Below are positions 45,544 through 57,858 of a DNA stretch of 64,000 nucleotides, in pieces. Under the pieces are notes generated by a model. That model ran no database searches. It was not told where the DNA came from and saw only the letters and a program-made list of their open reading frames with translations. Where the stretch lies: NCBI GenBank assembly GCA_032629725.1, contig JAFEVB010000008.1, forward strand, positions 1,178,001 through 1,242,000, read 5' to 3'. The first letter of the stretch is position 1. Every line of letters starts with the position of its first letter. This DNA comes from Gremmenia infestans (taxonomy: Eukaryota > Ascomycota > Leotiomycetes > Helotiales > Hamatocanthoscyphaceae). The position numbers and the translations under genes are program-made.

Positions 45544-47027
45544 GGGAAGATCTCAATTTTGGTATATCCTAATTCTAAGAAGCTTCCTCGTACAAAGACA
45601 TCTGAATTTTCTATTTTCTGCATCGCATCTATTTCATAAACTTTAACGTTTTCTCCTTCCTTTCTATTTCGTTCATTCGTTCCTCTTCAGTTTGCTTTTT
45701 CTTGAAATATCACTTTACTCATAGTACACATACAACTGAAGATGACCCCTACGACCGGGCGGCTCTCAGTGTACAAAGGGAAGAGGATATCAGCAAAGAT
45801 TTCATCAGCTGGACTACGTGGAATGCCTAAAAAGATTGCCCCTCACTACGCTATCTCCATCCAAAATATTTCAGCGAAACCCACACCATCTAGGGGGCAA
45901 CGCCGAGGAACACTTGCAAAATAGTGCTTCCTCCGTGAGCACGGAGAATCTCTTCCCCAAACGTGTCTAGTCTATAATCCTGCATCTGAATTCTAATTCC
46001 AATTCTCAAAGAAAAGACCCAACGCAAAATAAGTAATCGGCGTGGTTTATCTGCCTTTCAAGATATATATCTACCTACGTCTTCGCCCGCTCCTAGCTAT
46101 GGTTTTGCCTCTTCCCGAACACCATCGTCCTTGCTCTTCAGGATCATCTATCACGGATGAGAACCTCACAAGTGGCCTCGCGCTGTCAGAACGAGCTGTT
46201 GTCATTCTTACTTGATACAGCCATCTCACAGCAACAAAATAAAACAACTACTACCTACTATAGTGCGTTCGTTGTACCTTTTGAATCTGGATGTCTGTTT
46301 TAGGAAGCAGTACAGTACGACATATGAGTAGCAGCAGATTGATTTTACAAAGCGTTTCGGCCCCTCGAAATTCCGCCTTATCTCTTTGTACACCCTATTG
46401 ATTTGAGGTCTAGGAAGCTTCTTTGAAGGATTTTATTTGTGCTTCGACTTGCATATTCGGGCCGAGTTGCTCCAATGTCTGCAACAGATTGGTTTCTCCA
46501 AGCGTTGTGCGGCATCGCGTTGTCGTTTGTAAATTGGCAGTGCCGGTTCACAGCCTTGTAAAGGGTGACATGGCGCCTACAAATAGCGGCCAAGGGCCGC
46601 ATTCAGGGGTCGATGAGGGAGGGGTAAATATGGCGTGGATGGCTGAGTACCTGAGGTTACATACACCCGTTCGTTGTTCTGCTGTCAGCAAAGACAGGGG
46701 GGGTCTGCTCCAACGGCTGCAGGCTATGCGACTGATATGTATCCGCAAAATAAAAATAGGGGCTGAGTTCCCTGACAACCTGCACGGCGTGCTTTTATTG
46801 ATATTTTGTTGCCTGAGGCTTTACTTCAGTAGTCTTTCTAAGTGTCTCATGTCTGCTCCGTGTGCGCAGGTGCTCTATGAATAGTTTCGACTTAGGATAT
46901 GCCCCAGCATATATATCTGACTTGATTCACATCTATCTGAAGGTGAGATATCAATTTGGAACCGAGTACTATATTTTCTTTACTCTGTCATCCTTCAATC
47001 GTTCCCTTTGACTTGATCCAGTTCACT
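45544..47027. other. intergenic, no gene seen
   Basis: Open frames at 45742-45924 and 46423-46884 have no recognised motif or partner exons. Pyrimidine-rich sequence follows the NLP-like stop. Confidence 0.5.
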
Positions 47028-48563
47028 ATGGCAGCCCGTTACAATTTTCGCAAACTCCTTGACATTGACCCAGACGATGATTCTTTCATCTGTGTCGGCA
47101 TAGACGAATCACATATCCCATTGAAAAGATGTCAGAAGCAAATCCTCGTCGAGGATCGCAAAGCAGCAAGTCAAATTCTAGATGAGATGAGTGCGTCTTC
47201 AGACTGTGACAAAACACTTAAATATCTACCAGAATTGGTATTTCGAAGTCTCTGTGCAGGAACCCATCGTTCGAAACCAGAATGTTGCCAAGTTGGTCAA
47301 GTATATACAGAGTGGAGGGACATTATCAGAGATCATTGGACACTAATTAAAAGGGAAAGTTCTAAAAGGGCTGTTGACAGATGGAGGATCCGCAAAGTGA
47401 AACACCAGAAAGGTAGTTTGGAGCCTGTGAGAATGATGGTGCAAGAGGAGAGTGAAAATGAGGTAAATACAACCCCGAGAAGCACCCTACTTTGGCAACT
47501 TATTAACCTGTATTAGGACATTTCTCCAAAGAACTCCGATTTCACGGATCCATTTCTGCATTGCGTCCAAGAGATGAGCCAAAAGAACCAAGGCCCTGTC
47601 GTTCTCCCCTCAGAGAAACCACCCCTTGCCAACAGTCGAAATGCTTTCGGAAACTACAGTCACTTCGCTCCTATCTTTGGATCAACAAGATCCTCCCATT
47701 CGCAAAACTCGCGCCTCTCAGCACTAATTGCAGTATTACCACTACCACCGAGAAGAAAAACATGGCCGGAGGAAGACCATCAAGTTACTAGTGAGCCACG
47801 AACAATCAAAACGTGGTTATCGACACCAGAAACGGATGTTGGAGTTGCCGAACTCCTGGACCCATTCCCTCCCCCATCACCCATTATCGAAGTCCACATC
47901 ACCGAAGAAGAATCCCCTATCGACATCTCACCACTATCCTACACTCCCAAAATACCCCCCAAATCACCTCTGCGAGCACAAGGTCCAGAACATCTCTCAT
48001 TCGTCTCCTCCATCTCCTGCACATCCATCGACAATATACCATACACCGGCCCAATCACCCCTCCCATCCTCGACTACCCCTCATCTTACTCCCAGGGAAC
48101 GGCAGACATGACACCATCGCTCCCTTCACCGACGCCTCATTCACCTCGAGCAGTACCATGGTTCCTGCGTGAAGAGTTCAGCATACCGGCTCCCCAACTC
48201 TATTCCGAATTTTCGTCAAGAACCGGATCGGGGTTCAGGACCTCAGCTATCATTGAAGTGGATGTGGATGTAGATGTGGATGTGGGTGTGCATGCTGAGG
48301 TGTGCGGCGTGTGTAGATTGGCCAGGGATGAGGAGGGTTGTACTTGTTGTTGGGCGGACTTGATGTTCAGCTCCGAGTCTGATACCGAATCAAGTAGGAG
48401 CAGCGTAAGTGGGAGATATGGGTTGAGGGTTGGTTGTCTAAGGGTGTTTGGAAAGAGGTTCTTGGGTGCGGTTAGAAAGATTAGACGGAGAGCTTTTGGG
48501 GTCGCAAGACAATGCAAAGGGAGGGGAGAGTGGGTTGCGGAAGAGAAATATCGGCCAAAGTAG
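47028..48563 (+). CDS. fungal-specific protein with CVG...RC-type N-terminal motif
   Basis: Two exons (47028-47462 and 47517-48563) join to 493 residues. Residues about 14-115 (DDDSFICVGIDESHIPLKRC, then ASQILDEM, LVFRSLCAGTHRSKPECC, VYTEWRDIIRDH) resemble the N-terminal region that in many filamentous fungi accompanies a T5orf172 (GIY-YIG-like) domain. No such nuclease domain follows here. The middle is Pro/Ser-rich and disordered, with an FPPPSPIIEVHITEEESPID segment and a (DV)5 run encoded by a GTGGAT repeat near 48257-48290. The C-terminal part has a Cys cluster (VCGVCRLARDEEGCTCCWAD) and a basic patch (KIRRRAFGVARQCKGR). The start at 47028 is the first ATG. Function is unknown; the family link is tentative. 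Confidence 0.65.
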
Positions 48564-48874
48564 AATTATAGAACATAGCATAGCGTGCATGCATTAAAAG
48601 GCAGCTTACCTAAAATAACATGTAGTATTATTATTGATAGATGCCTTAATAGCAAAGCGACCACCCCTTTGATTTAGCGAGTGGCGTTTAGAACTTCCGG
48701 CTTCATCACCAAACTTTCAAAGAGTCAGTGAAACAATTTATCCTAGTTTTTAAGCACTTGTTCGATTGCATCTCCGGGAAGGTTACACAAACATGAATTC
48801 TAGTGTAACAGCGCGGGTATTCTCAGTAGTTTTGCATATATATCTGTGTCATTTAAGCAACGAGGGTATCCCAA
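48564..48874. other. convergent intergenic region
   Basis: AT-rich 3' flanks; no feature seen. Confidence 0.6.
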
Positions 48875-50750
48875 TCAGCTAGACCTAAATAGTTTCAAGC
48901 CCTCCTCTTCAAGAGGAACTTCCTCGTCCCCATCAACGTCCATCTCCTCTTCTCGCAGTGTCATTTTCTGACCCAAAAGGGTTCCAAAAAATCTATCGAT
49001 GGCGTCCGGCTCCCAGTTCGCCCTATCTTCAGGCGCCATGAAGTTCTGCAACTTCTCATGCACTGTGTAGCGCATCTTCCTGCCTTTACTAGCCTTCGTA
49101 TCAACATTTTTCTTCGTCTTCGCCTCTTTCACAGCAGTCCATTGCAATGCACCCCCAAACCCAGCACCAGCAGCAGGCGCGGTCAAGGACTCTACTCTTC
49201 TCTGGTCTACTAGTTCTTTGAGCAGAAGTTGATAGAAATTCCCATCGTCGTAGATATTGGGATCTTCGGATATTTTAAGGTCCCTCTGAACAGGTGCGCA
49301 GGATCGAGGGATCTTTGTTTTCCGGATCAAATGGTCCGAGTTTGAAAGCTGCTCTTGGATAACTGATGTGATGGATTGTACTGAGGCTTGCTTGCGCTTG
49401 ACCTTCCCTTCAACAGCTACTGATGTCGGGCCGCGAACCTTGGCTGACCATTTTTCTAGAGTTGTTTGTCTGGTATCAATCTCGGATATTTCCGAATTCT
49501 GCATTCGTTCCCAAATGGTGGGCGAAGGCGTTGAGATATCGACGCCACGCTTGCGTTTCTGGCCTGCTTTGCCATCGGCCTTTGATTTTGACAAATCGTG
49601 TCGGAGACCATCCAGAGTATTCCATAACTTGATGGCGGCTTCCTCTGCTGCTCCGTACGGTTGATTCGGGGCGTCTTCGGTATCCTTGTCCTCATTGACA
49701 GTCATAGAATTTGTAGCAACCAGGGCCTTTTGTAGAACCATTCTCACACTCAGGAGAGAATCAAAAGCCTTTCTTTGTTGCTTCACTGCATTTCCCTTGT
49801 CGGCGTCGGCTTTTGCTGCTTGGGAAATCGTAGCCACGAGAGTATTCTGTCCCTCGTCCCCGAATTTCTTAAGGTCGGCCTTTCTCTCCTTCTCATCATC
49901 GTCATCTTCATCTTCGCTTTCGGAGCCATTGCTATCGTCATCCTCATCACCGCCCTCGGAGTTCTCTTCATCTTCCGAATCCTTACTCTCTAAACCCCCC
50001 TTCTCGGGAGACTGGAGTGCTGTAGAAAATACCTCGTTCTCTGAATCATCGGAGTGCTGCCGGGCAGTATCCAAAACATCCTCGTCCGTCTCGTCTTCGC
50101 CAGAGTCAACCTCATCTAGAGCGACTCCTTCATCTTCGCTAGTTGACATAAAATCCGCGGCAGTCGCCCGTTTCTTATGCCCATTCAACTCCACGGGCTT
50201 GCCACTTCCCCGGAACGTAAACTCCTTGTACTTTTCCGAATCACTTTCGCCAAATGCTGCGTCACTGTCGATGTCTCCGTCCTCATCATCAATTTCGATC
50301 TCGGAATCGTCTGGATCTGCGAACTTGGAATATTCCTCCTCTGAATCAGAAGGCTCGGCTTTCGAGTCTGATTCGTCGTCGTCAAGTAGCTGGTCTCGGC
50401 TTATTCGTGAACCAGCGTATTGAGGCCCAAGGGCGACTTCCTCTGTCTTGCGAAGCTTGCTCTTACTAAATTGAAAGTTTAGTTTGGAGGTTGTATTAAA
50501 AGAATTGCAGAACACACCCAACCTGAGCATAATGCTCTGTGCCCGCCAAATCATCACCGCTGTCTTCAGATCCACTACCGTTGCTGTTATTTTCCGGAAT
50601 ATCTTCCTCTGGGTCAAAATCTGCGCCTCGTTAGTAAAAGATCATAGTTTGAAGGAGAGAGAGTAAGCGATGGATGTAGGTGAGCATACCTTTGGGCACA
50701 GGTTCGGTCAAGCCAGCAAATTGCTGAGCGCGAGACTTAGATTTCCCCAT
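48875..50750 (-). CDS. BFR2: ribosome biogenesis protein BFR2 (AATF/Che-1 family)
   Basis: Three exons (50750-50690, 50620-50518, 50465-48875) join in phase to 584 residues. The N-terminus MGKSKSRAQQFAGLTEPVPK followed by DFDPEEDIP is typical of Bfr2. A long acidic Ser/Glu/Asp-rich region is followed by the AATF domain (LLSVRMVLQKALVATNSMTV, EEAAIKLWNTLDGLRHDL) and the C-terminal TRAUB domain (IYDDGNFYQLLLKELVDQRR, near residues 455-475; KGRKMRYTVHEKLQNFMAPE). Bfr2 is a nucleolar SSU processome factor needed for early pre-rRNA cleavage. The gene is divergent from IND1 with 203 bp between start codons. Confidence 0.93.
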
Positions 50751-50953
50751 TCTCAAACAGATTATCTAATTGTTCTTGTGCTTCTCTGCACAAAATTCTC
50801 GATATTTTTTCTGAGCTCCCCACGAAATCTTGGCGGACTAGCGGGGGTCGGAGCTTTGTTTTGCCGATCCGCGAACCCATGTCTTCAGGCCGAGCTTTGT
50901 AGAAGCTCTACTCTTGGAGAGTTGTGAAGCTTGAAGCTTGAAGCTTAGCCAAC
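50751..50953. promoter_or_regulatory. bidirectional promoter of BFR2 and IND1
   Basis: The gap of 203 bp between divergent starts must hold both promoters. A TGAAGCT tandem repeat (three copies, 50925-50946) lies right before the IND1 ATG. Confidence 0.6.
50925..50946. repeat. 7-nt tandem repeat (TGAAGCT)x3
   Basis: Three head-to-tail copies end eight bases before the IND1 start codon, so they are in its 5' leader or core promoter. Confidence 0.85.
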
Positions 50954-52036
50954 ATGAAGCCTAGACTATTCTCAACGTTACGTTGCTTGCAGCACGAGAA
51001 TCCTTTGGTAAGAATACAATATCTAAATATATCATTCATCTTTGTAAACACTAATAATTGTTTCAGGGATTGCCACGATCCGGAAGCATTCCTCGAATGC
51101 AACGCGGCTTACCCGAGCGAAGGCAGATCAAAGACGTAAAGAAAGTGATTGCTGTATCATCTGCGAAAGGCGGAGTTGGGAAGTCAACTATTGCTGGTTT
51201 GTAGTGCCTCTGCCAGAACAATGATTGTACTAAATTCTTCATAGTGAACCTTGCCTTGGCATTCGCTCGAAAGGGGCTCCGAAGTGGCGTCCTCGACACA
51301 GATATCTTCGGTCCCTCTATACCAACTCTATTGAACCTCTCAGGCGAGCCTCGATTATCTTCCAGTCAGTGATAACTGCCATAATGGTTCGAAACGAGCA
51401 AGTCTGACCGCCGACAGACAACCAACTTCTACCACTCTCGAATTATGGAGTCAAGTCTATGTCGATGGGCTATCTGGTTGGAGATGCTGCTCCGGTGGTA
51501 TGGCGTGGCCTTATGGTTATGAAGGCTCTACAGCAGCTTTTACATGAAGTCGATTGGGGAGGGTTAGATATTCTTGTGCTAGATTTGCCGCCCGGGACAG
51601 GAGATACTCAATTGACAATTACACAGCAGATTATACTTGATGGTATGTTTCGCTCTCTCCCAGAGATTGCTAGGATTGACTCAGGGCAGGTGCTGTCATC
51701 GTATCAACGCCGCAAGACATCGCTCTAAAGGATGCCGTAAAGGGGGTAAACATGTTTAAGACAGTCAAGATCCCGTTACTTGGCATGATACAGAATATGT
51801 CGCTCTTCACGTGTCCGCATTGCCACAATAGCACGCATATATTCGGATCGCATTCTGGTGTGACGCATGCGTGCAAGGAGCACGATATCCCTTTCCTAGG
51901 CGATATACCCCTGCATGCAAGCATTTGCGACGATGCAGATAGGGGAAAGCCTACCGTTGTTGCTGAGCCGGAAAGCGACAGAGCTAAGGCGTTTATGGCC
52001 ATCGCGGACGAACTCAGTAAAAAGATCGGGTTATGA
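50954..52036 (+). CDS. IND1: mitochondrial iron-sulfur protein IND1 (NUBPL, Mrp/NBP35 ATPase)
   Basis: Five exons (50954-51007, 51067-51196, 51245-51364, 51418-51642, 51690-52036) join in phase to 291 residues. The basic N-terminus MKPRLFSTLRCLQHENPLGL is a likely mitochondrial targeting sequence. Then come IPRMQRGLPERRQIKDVKKV, the P-loop SSAKGGVGKST, LDTDIFGPSIPTLLNLSG, LVLDLPPGTGDTQLTITQQI, and the CPHC motif (TCPHCHNSTHIFG) that binds the bridging Fe-S cluster. IND1 delivers Fe-S clusters to respiratory complex I. The long N-terminal Cys motif of cytosolic Nbp35 is missing, which favours IND1 over NBP35/CFD1. Introns are short with normal borders. Confidence 0.95.
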
Positions 52037-52779
52037 AAAGTAGCATGTTTAGTATATACCTATGAGTGGTAATTTACCTTTGGATTATGCTGGCAATTAG
52101 TGATTGCGAACTTGTGCAGACATCAACATGGAGAATTCATGTTATGAACTTCTTTAGGTCACATAAAAGAAAGCAAGTCGAAAGAATATGCACCTAGTTG
52201 CGCTGGTCTCGAAAGACGCATCAGGAACCATTCAATCGAGAAATGAATTGTACTTCAAAGGCATTTTCAAATTTTGAAAGCAGAAAGTCTATGTGATACA
52301 CAATGGTATTTAGATCCCTGAAGATTCACCTATTACGTTGGTTGAATCACCCAACTTAGGGGTAGCAGCTCTGGCTTAGCCTTAATATCAAGTGGTGTGA
52401 ATCTTGTTTTCAAAGCTGTACCTAAATTTACTGTTGTGAGTTGGTATCGAGACACGAGGGACTATGAAGTGCGTCTTCTGGAAATCCCACAACCAAGTAG
52501 TTTGTGAATGCATGCCACACTGATTGCGAAATGGGAGGTAGCAACCTTGTGTTCAGAGGAGCAAGTGAGACAGTAGAAGTGTTTCAGCAGCTTATAATAT
52601 TTATCATCTCAAGCGTTCATGGACCAAATCAAAAGTCCTCCAAGAATCCCTTTACCCGTTTCTATATGCCCTTTCTTACCCTGCCAGCCGGCGAACTCCG
52701 AGCATTTTGCATTGCCGTTATACCATGCTCTTATTGCAGATCATAGATCTGTTGATGAAGCCATTCTCGTGACCCTACC
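52037..52779. other. convergent intergenic region
   Basis: No supported gene between IND1 and CRY-DASH. Confidence 0.55.
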
Positions 52780-54848
52780 TCATGGCGTGGCCTGTTGTTC
52801 TCCAATATTACCACCTCCACGTCCTCCGTCATAAAGATGGCCTCTCGAGCTGCCACCATACCTTCCACCACCATGTCCTCCACCGCGACTTTGACCCCCA
52901 CCATGGCCCCCACCACGGCCCCCACCTCGAGAACTCCCCCCTTGACCACCTCCAGACCCGCTGGCTCCACCTCCACCACCTCTACCTCTGCCAGTGTGGT
53001 GCCTTGGTTTCCTGCTAGGGTGGAACTCGATTCTCTTCAACGGCTGCTCAACCCAGGTAAGCCCCTCAAGACCTAGGTCACTCTTCTTTGACTGATCCTT
53101 GATTGTCCACGCTTGAAACACCTCGCCAGGATCCGTCAAGCCTCTCAACTCCGGAACCCAGGTCTTAACATACTCTGCTTTGGGGTCATAATCAAACGCC
53201 TGCTTCACTGGGTTGAATATCCTAGCTTCACCTCGCGGGTCATTCCCTACACCAGCAAGATACTGCCAATTCCCCCAATTGCTCGACAAGTCGTAATCAA
53301 GCAGCATGGATTCATACCACTCGGCTCCAATCCGCCAATCGATATACATGTGTTTAGCGAGGAATGATGCAACGTTTTGACGCGCGCGATTAGATGTATA
53401 GCCGGTATGGAATAGCTCTCTTTGCGAGGCATCGATTAAACCCATGCCCGTCGTTCCATTCAGGAACCTCTCAATCATCTCATCGAGACTCTGTCCCCCC
53501 TGTCCCTGGCGTGGATTATCTAATGTGTTCCAGCGCACGGGGTCCTCTTCTCTAAAGCCGCCTAAGCGGAACATCTTGAGGCCGAATTTGCGGCTGCAGA
53601 GACGCATGTAATCACGCCAAAGCAGCTCAAAGCGAACGCTCTTGGTACCATCGTTCTCTCCTTTGCCGTGACCCGGAACTTCCTTCCACTTGCCGTCATC
53701 AGTGCCATCCTCGAAGGACAGGAGAGCCTCATGTATTTGTCGCGCAGTGATGGAGCCTAGTGCAAGGGGGGCTGAGAGTTTGGTGGAGTATTCGGTGCCT
53801 AGAAGGCCGTTGCGGGTATCTTTATAAGTTGTCATGGCGCCGGAGGCGATTTGACTTTCGAGTCGTTCCTGGGCGGCAGATTCTCCGCCTTTGAAAGGGT
53901 GTGCTGACTCTGCATCTGAAGGGTATGTAGGTGGATTCTCAATCAGGGGTTCGCCTCCGAGCGGCCTCATGAGCGCCTTTTCAAGTGCTTCAGGGGTATT
54001 TGGAATTACGAAAGGCGAGTGTTGGTCAGGAATGATGCTATTGTCCGGGAAAGGAGGTAGAGATCCCTTAGCTGGAGTGGCGAGTACGGCGCGCGGTGCC
54101 TCTCTGAGAGGTTCGACTTTCTTACGGTACTCCGTAAAGACATTCGGGAGGTCTTCTGGGCTGTCGAACGGAAGATCGCGACTTCAATACGTTAATGGCG
54201 GCGCCAGCGTACCAGAAGGTCTTGACATAAAGGGTAGATGACTTACTCGTCTATCAGATACTTCTCGTCAACCCAAACTTTGAACTCAGCCCCTGAGTCC
54301 TTGCAGAGTTTTTTGATGATTCTCTCTTCTCTCTGTTCCTCTGTTCCCTCTTCGCTTGTCATCCAGACGGCTCCAATCTTCATTCCATTCTTGCTGATGC
54401 CATCAATCATAAACTTGAGCACTTCATCCAGCATACCAACCCTGACGCATAGCTGGCTTCCTAATTTCTCAAAAGAGTTCTTCAAGTCCCATACACTCTC
54501 GCCCAGATACCTGGCGCGATGAGGTCCACAGCGCCAGAAATTGGCGATTCTACTCCTCGCTTCTGGGTGGGGGCTTTTGTCCTTTGCGTCTTCGGGGATG
54601 AAGCCACTGACCTCCAGCTGCTCGGCGGAAAAGACGTACAGCGGAAGTAGATGAGTGAAGCCATGGCCCTTGTCGTTACCGAGAGAATGGAGGACGGGAT
54701 TGTCAGAGACGCGAAGATCTCTGCGATGCAGGTAGATAATGACGTTGGACTTTGACATGTTGGCGGTGTTGGAGTAGCACCTTTGGGAGGATGGAATCCA
54801 AGATAAGAAGATGAGTGCGCGTCTGGTAGGCGAGGAAGGGCTGAACAT
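52780..54848 (-). CDS. CRY-DASH cryptochrome/photolyase with RGG tail
   Basis: Two exons (54848-54247 and 54181-52780) give 667 residues from the ATG at 54848, or 637 from the ATG at 54758, which precedes the usual start (SKSNVIIYLHRRDLRVSDNP). The photolyase N-terminal domain is followed by the FAD-binding region: TKLSAPLALGSITARQIHEA, RFELLWRDYMRLCSRKFG, and MGLIDASQRELFHTGYTSNR with ARQNVASFLAKHMYIDWRIG. The DASH-type block SNWGNWQYLAGVGNDPR and KTWVPELRGL confirm the subfamily. CRY-DASH proteins bind FAD and methenyl-THF, repair cyclobutane dimers in single-stranded or looped DNA, and act as blue-light receptors in some fungi. The last 65 or so residues are an RGG-rich tail (GRGRGGGGGASGSGGG and more), a nucleic-acid-binding feature. 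The 30-residue extension before the second ATG has four Arg, no acidic residue and a hydrophobic patch, as in mitochondrial presequences. Confidence 0.93.
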
Positions 54849-55305
54849 GAAGGAGGGCGAGGTAAATGTAGTCGAGAGTGCCCTAGAAGACAACGAAGAC
54901 TTCCATAACCCAGAGAAAAGGAGTATTTTCACGCAACTGAGACTCAATGAGGGGACACGAAAAGAAGGAAGATCGAAGATGCGGGATGATGTGGTGACGA
55001 TATGACTGGCACAAGAGGCGGCACCAGCACCATCTATTAAATGGGTTTGGTAACGGGAGAGTCCGTAATTAAGTGGGTTATTGAAGTCTCTTTCATCGCA
55101 AAACACAAGCAATTGCAAGCTCCTCTTTCTCGTCACATTGAGTTTCGACTAAGGATTTCAATCCAATATTCGCTTCTGTTTGTGTATAGGAGAATGCAAT
55201 ACAGTGAGTATATCGCAGGGTTCAAGCCCAAGTGGGAAAATGTATTGTGGTTCCATGTCCGCCCGTGTCGATTGTTCACTCTTCATCCACTTACTTCTCC
55301 ATCTT

Positions 55306-55341
55306 ACGCTCTATACGACGCTCTATACGACGCTCCATACT
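55306..55341. repeat. 12-nt tandem repeat, about three copies
   Basis: Two exact copies of ACGCTCTATACG are followed by a third with two changes. Confidence 0.85.
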
Positions 55342-55630
55342 ACGCTAGGCTAGGTATGCTATGCAGACCTTCCATAGGTAGGATGAGTGCGTCCCTTTTT
55401 AGCCTTTTTTGTTTGCATACGAAGCTAGGGAGGAGTGCATTGGTACCTAAGGTAAGGTATCTTGCTGTTAGTATTGATTTCGATAAATATACGACTAATA
55501 ATAATGTTAACAAGTTCTTTTCGGGCTACCTAATCTATTCATTCAAGTTGCGTGAGCTGAGGTACTCCAGGTTCTCGTTTTCTTTTCAGCTTCAATGCTA
55601 CTGTTTACCTATACTTGCGTTTTGAAATCT

Positions 55631-55680
55631 GTGCTAGTAGTAATTCGCTGCGTGCTAGTGGTAATTCGATCCGTGCTACT
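55631..55680. repeat. 21-nt tandem repeat, 2.4 copies
   Basis: Units at 55631-55651 and 55652-55672 share GTGCTAGT, GTAATTCG and a final C; a third partial copy (GTGCTACT) follows. Confidence 0.85.
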
Positions 55681-57841
55681 TAAGCCAGCAAAAGGGCATC
55701 GGGCACGCTACTGCAACATCAGACAAGGAATACCGTAAAACTCAAACCTAATATTATGGACTCACTACTAAGACCTACATATGTGGGCCTCACTCGGGCT
55801 ATTATTTTGAGTATTTCTTCCCGATGTGGGGTATGTTGTATAACCACACCCTTAAACCTTTTCAGCTGGGCACCTCGGCGTACCGTACGTGAGAGTGAAT
55901 GCACACACGGTAGAGGCAGCGGCAGCGGCAGCAGCTTCCGCAGAGGAACCTAGGGCCAGGTACCAGGTGCAGGTGTCATGTATCATGTAGCACGCTAGCA
56001 TTCATTAGGGCCTAGGTCCAAATCTAATTTCTAGGTAGGTATAACCGGCCTCGATCTCGGTACATCATATAACGTTGCCATCATCGCGAGGCTGAACAAT
56101 ACAGTCCAGCAGAACAATACGGACAAATGCCTATCCCATGTTCTCCCCATTCTCGCGCTACTGGACTTGCAATTGGACCTCAAGATGCGAATTCTATTTT
56201 CATCCGATTTTTCCCACTATCTTGAGATTTCTGGATGAGAACGCTGAATTGTCTTAAGTTAATATAAGCACATACACCTCCCAGCTGAAATTTATTGCTT
56301 AGCATGCTGAGATATATATCCCATCCTCGTACATATCACTCGGGTACTATCATAAAGCTTGGGAAACATAAGCCATTTCTCAGATTAAACCCAGTCAAAG
56401 TTCTAGGACAGTAGACGGGGATGACTGTTCTTTCAACCTTCTCGTTTCTTTCCTTTTGCTGCTTCGTGATCACTGGTATATATTACCCTTTCTTTGATCT
56501 CGATACGAATCTTCTACAGCTGGCCACAAAGCCTTCATGTCACCCCCATTTTCCCTCTTCCTGGTAGGGCGCCGAGGTACATCCATGTTCAGCTGAGAGC
56601 CTTGACGGGAATTTCAGTCTTTCTGGATCTAGAATAGTAAACACGTTGGGCTGCGCTCTTCAGACACATGAATTCCGGGGTCTATTAAAGCGGCGCCAAG
56701 GCATGTATCCAACTCACGAGGTACCTCACTCGGAGGTGCCGCTTCTAAGCTCCCGTTATCGTAATATTGAATCTTTTGCATTTACATCTTTTTGATCTGC
56801 TGATTATCGGGTGGATTCAAAGCTAGCGTTCTACTGTCTATTCTCTACGAAGACTGCTTTCTACTCAATAAGCCGAGTAGAACTTGTCCCGTCTCGGCTT
56901 AAGAAGAGGTTTATTCTCCTGGAAGTACAAGACAGACTCTTGAACTAAGGAGTAATTTCTGGTATTCCGGGAGTCAACTACAATGATAGTCTGGCAACCT
57001 TTCATTGCAAGGCATCTTGCAACGACCAGTGAAGACTTGACTCCGATATCGAAACCCATCAATAGACAGATCGGAAACATGGCCCAGACCATTGGTAAAG
57101 CTATCCAGGGTTACGATGCGATACAGTCAAACAGTCAAACAAGATGTACCCTTGACCCTTTGGAATCCACAACTCCAATCTCTAGAAAGGGGACGGCATC
57201 ACAATGTACCCGGTCCAAGCTTAACCAAGCGAGCGGACAGGAAAAGTTTGTGATCCACAAAACAAAAAGACGAATCGAGAGTTTGTTGCTCCTTTTTACT
57301 TCTGCTAAACCACACTCGAGTTAAGCATCCTCTCCGCACGGCAGATTACCCCTGGCCTGTACCCAGATTCCCTCCCTTTGCGAAAGTTCACTTCTGCGTC
57401 TTCGGCGGACCCCTATTCCGATCTCTTTGTGTCTCACATACTCAAATATAATAATGCCTTCTACGCCCTAGGTTGAATGTGAGTCCTTCGAAAAGCGCCT
57501 GACCGTCAAAACTAAATGTATCATGGGGACAACTGTCAGGGCACATGTCATACCTGGTTTTCCCCTTCTAGATGAGGGTACTTAAGAACACCTTTTGTCG
57601 ACTCAACGTCGCCATGAATCAAGGTTCCATTCACACGAACATCGGGATTCGGTAAATATACTGGAATTGTTGAAAGGCATTACGTATGCCCAAAATTTCC
57701 ACTCAGATTTATGCATCCTTCTAGCGTACGCTTAACATAAATAGAGAATCGCGATTTTTCGACAACTTGGTAGACTTATAGAAGTCAAGTCGAAACTTCT
57801 CCTTCGGTAAACTAGAGCTGTTTCAGCCGTCACTATTTTTA

Positions 57842-57858
57842 TATGGGTTGAACCCATA
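57842..57858. repeat. inverted repeat TATGGGTT/AACCCATA
   Basis: Perfect 8-bp arms around a single G. Confidence 0.85.

Noticed and set aside
49686..50423. Long Ser-rich plus-strand frame of 245 codons
   Set aside because: It is the antisense shadow of the acidic Ser/Glu/Asp-rich part of BFR2.
55041..55625. Plus-strand frame of 194 codons upstream of CRY-DASH
   Set aside because: Composition reflects the low-complexity tandem repeats; no motif or intron support.
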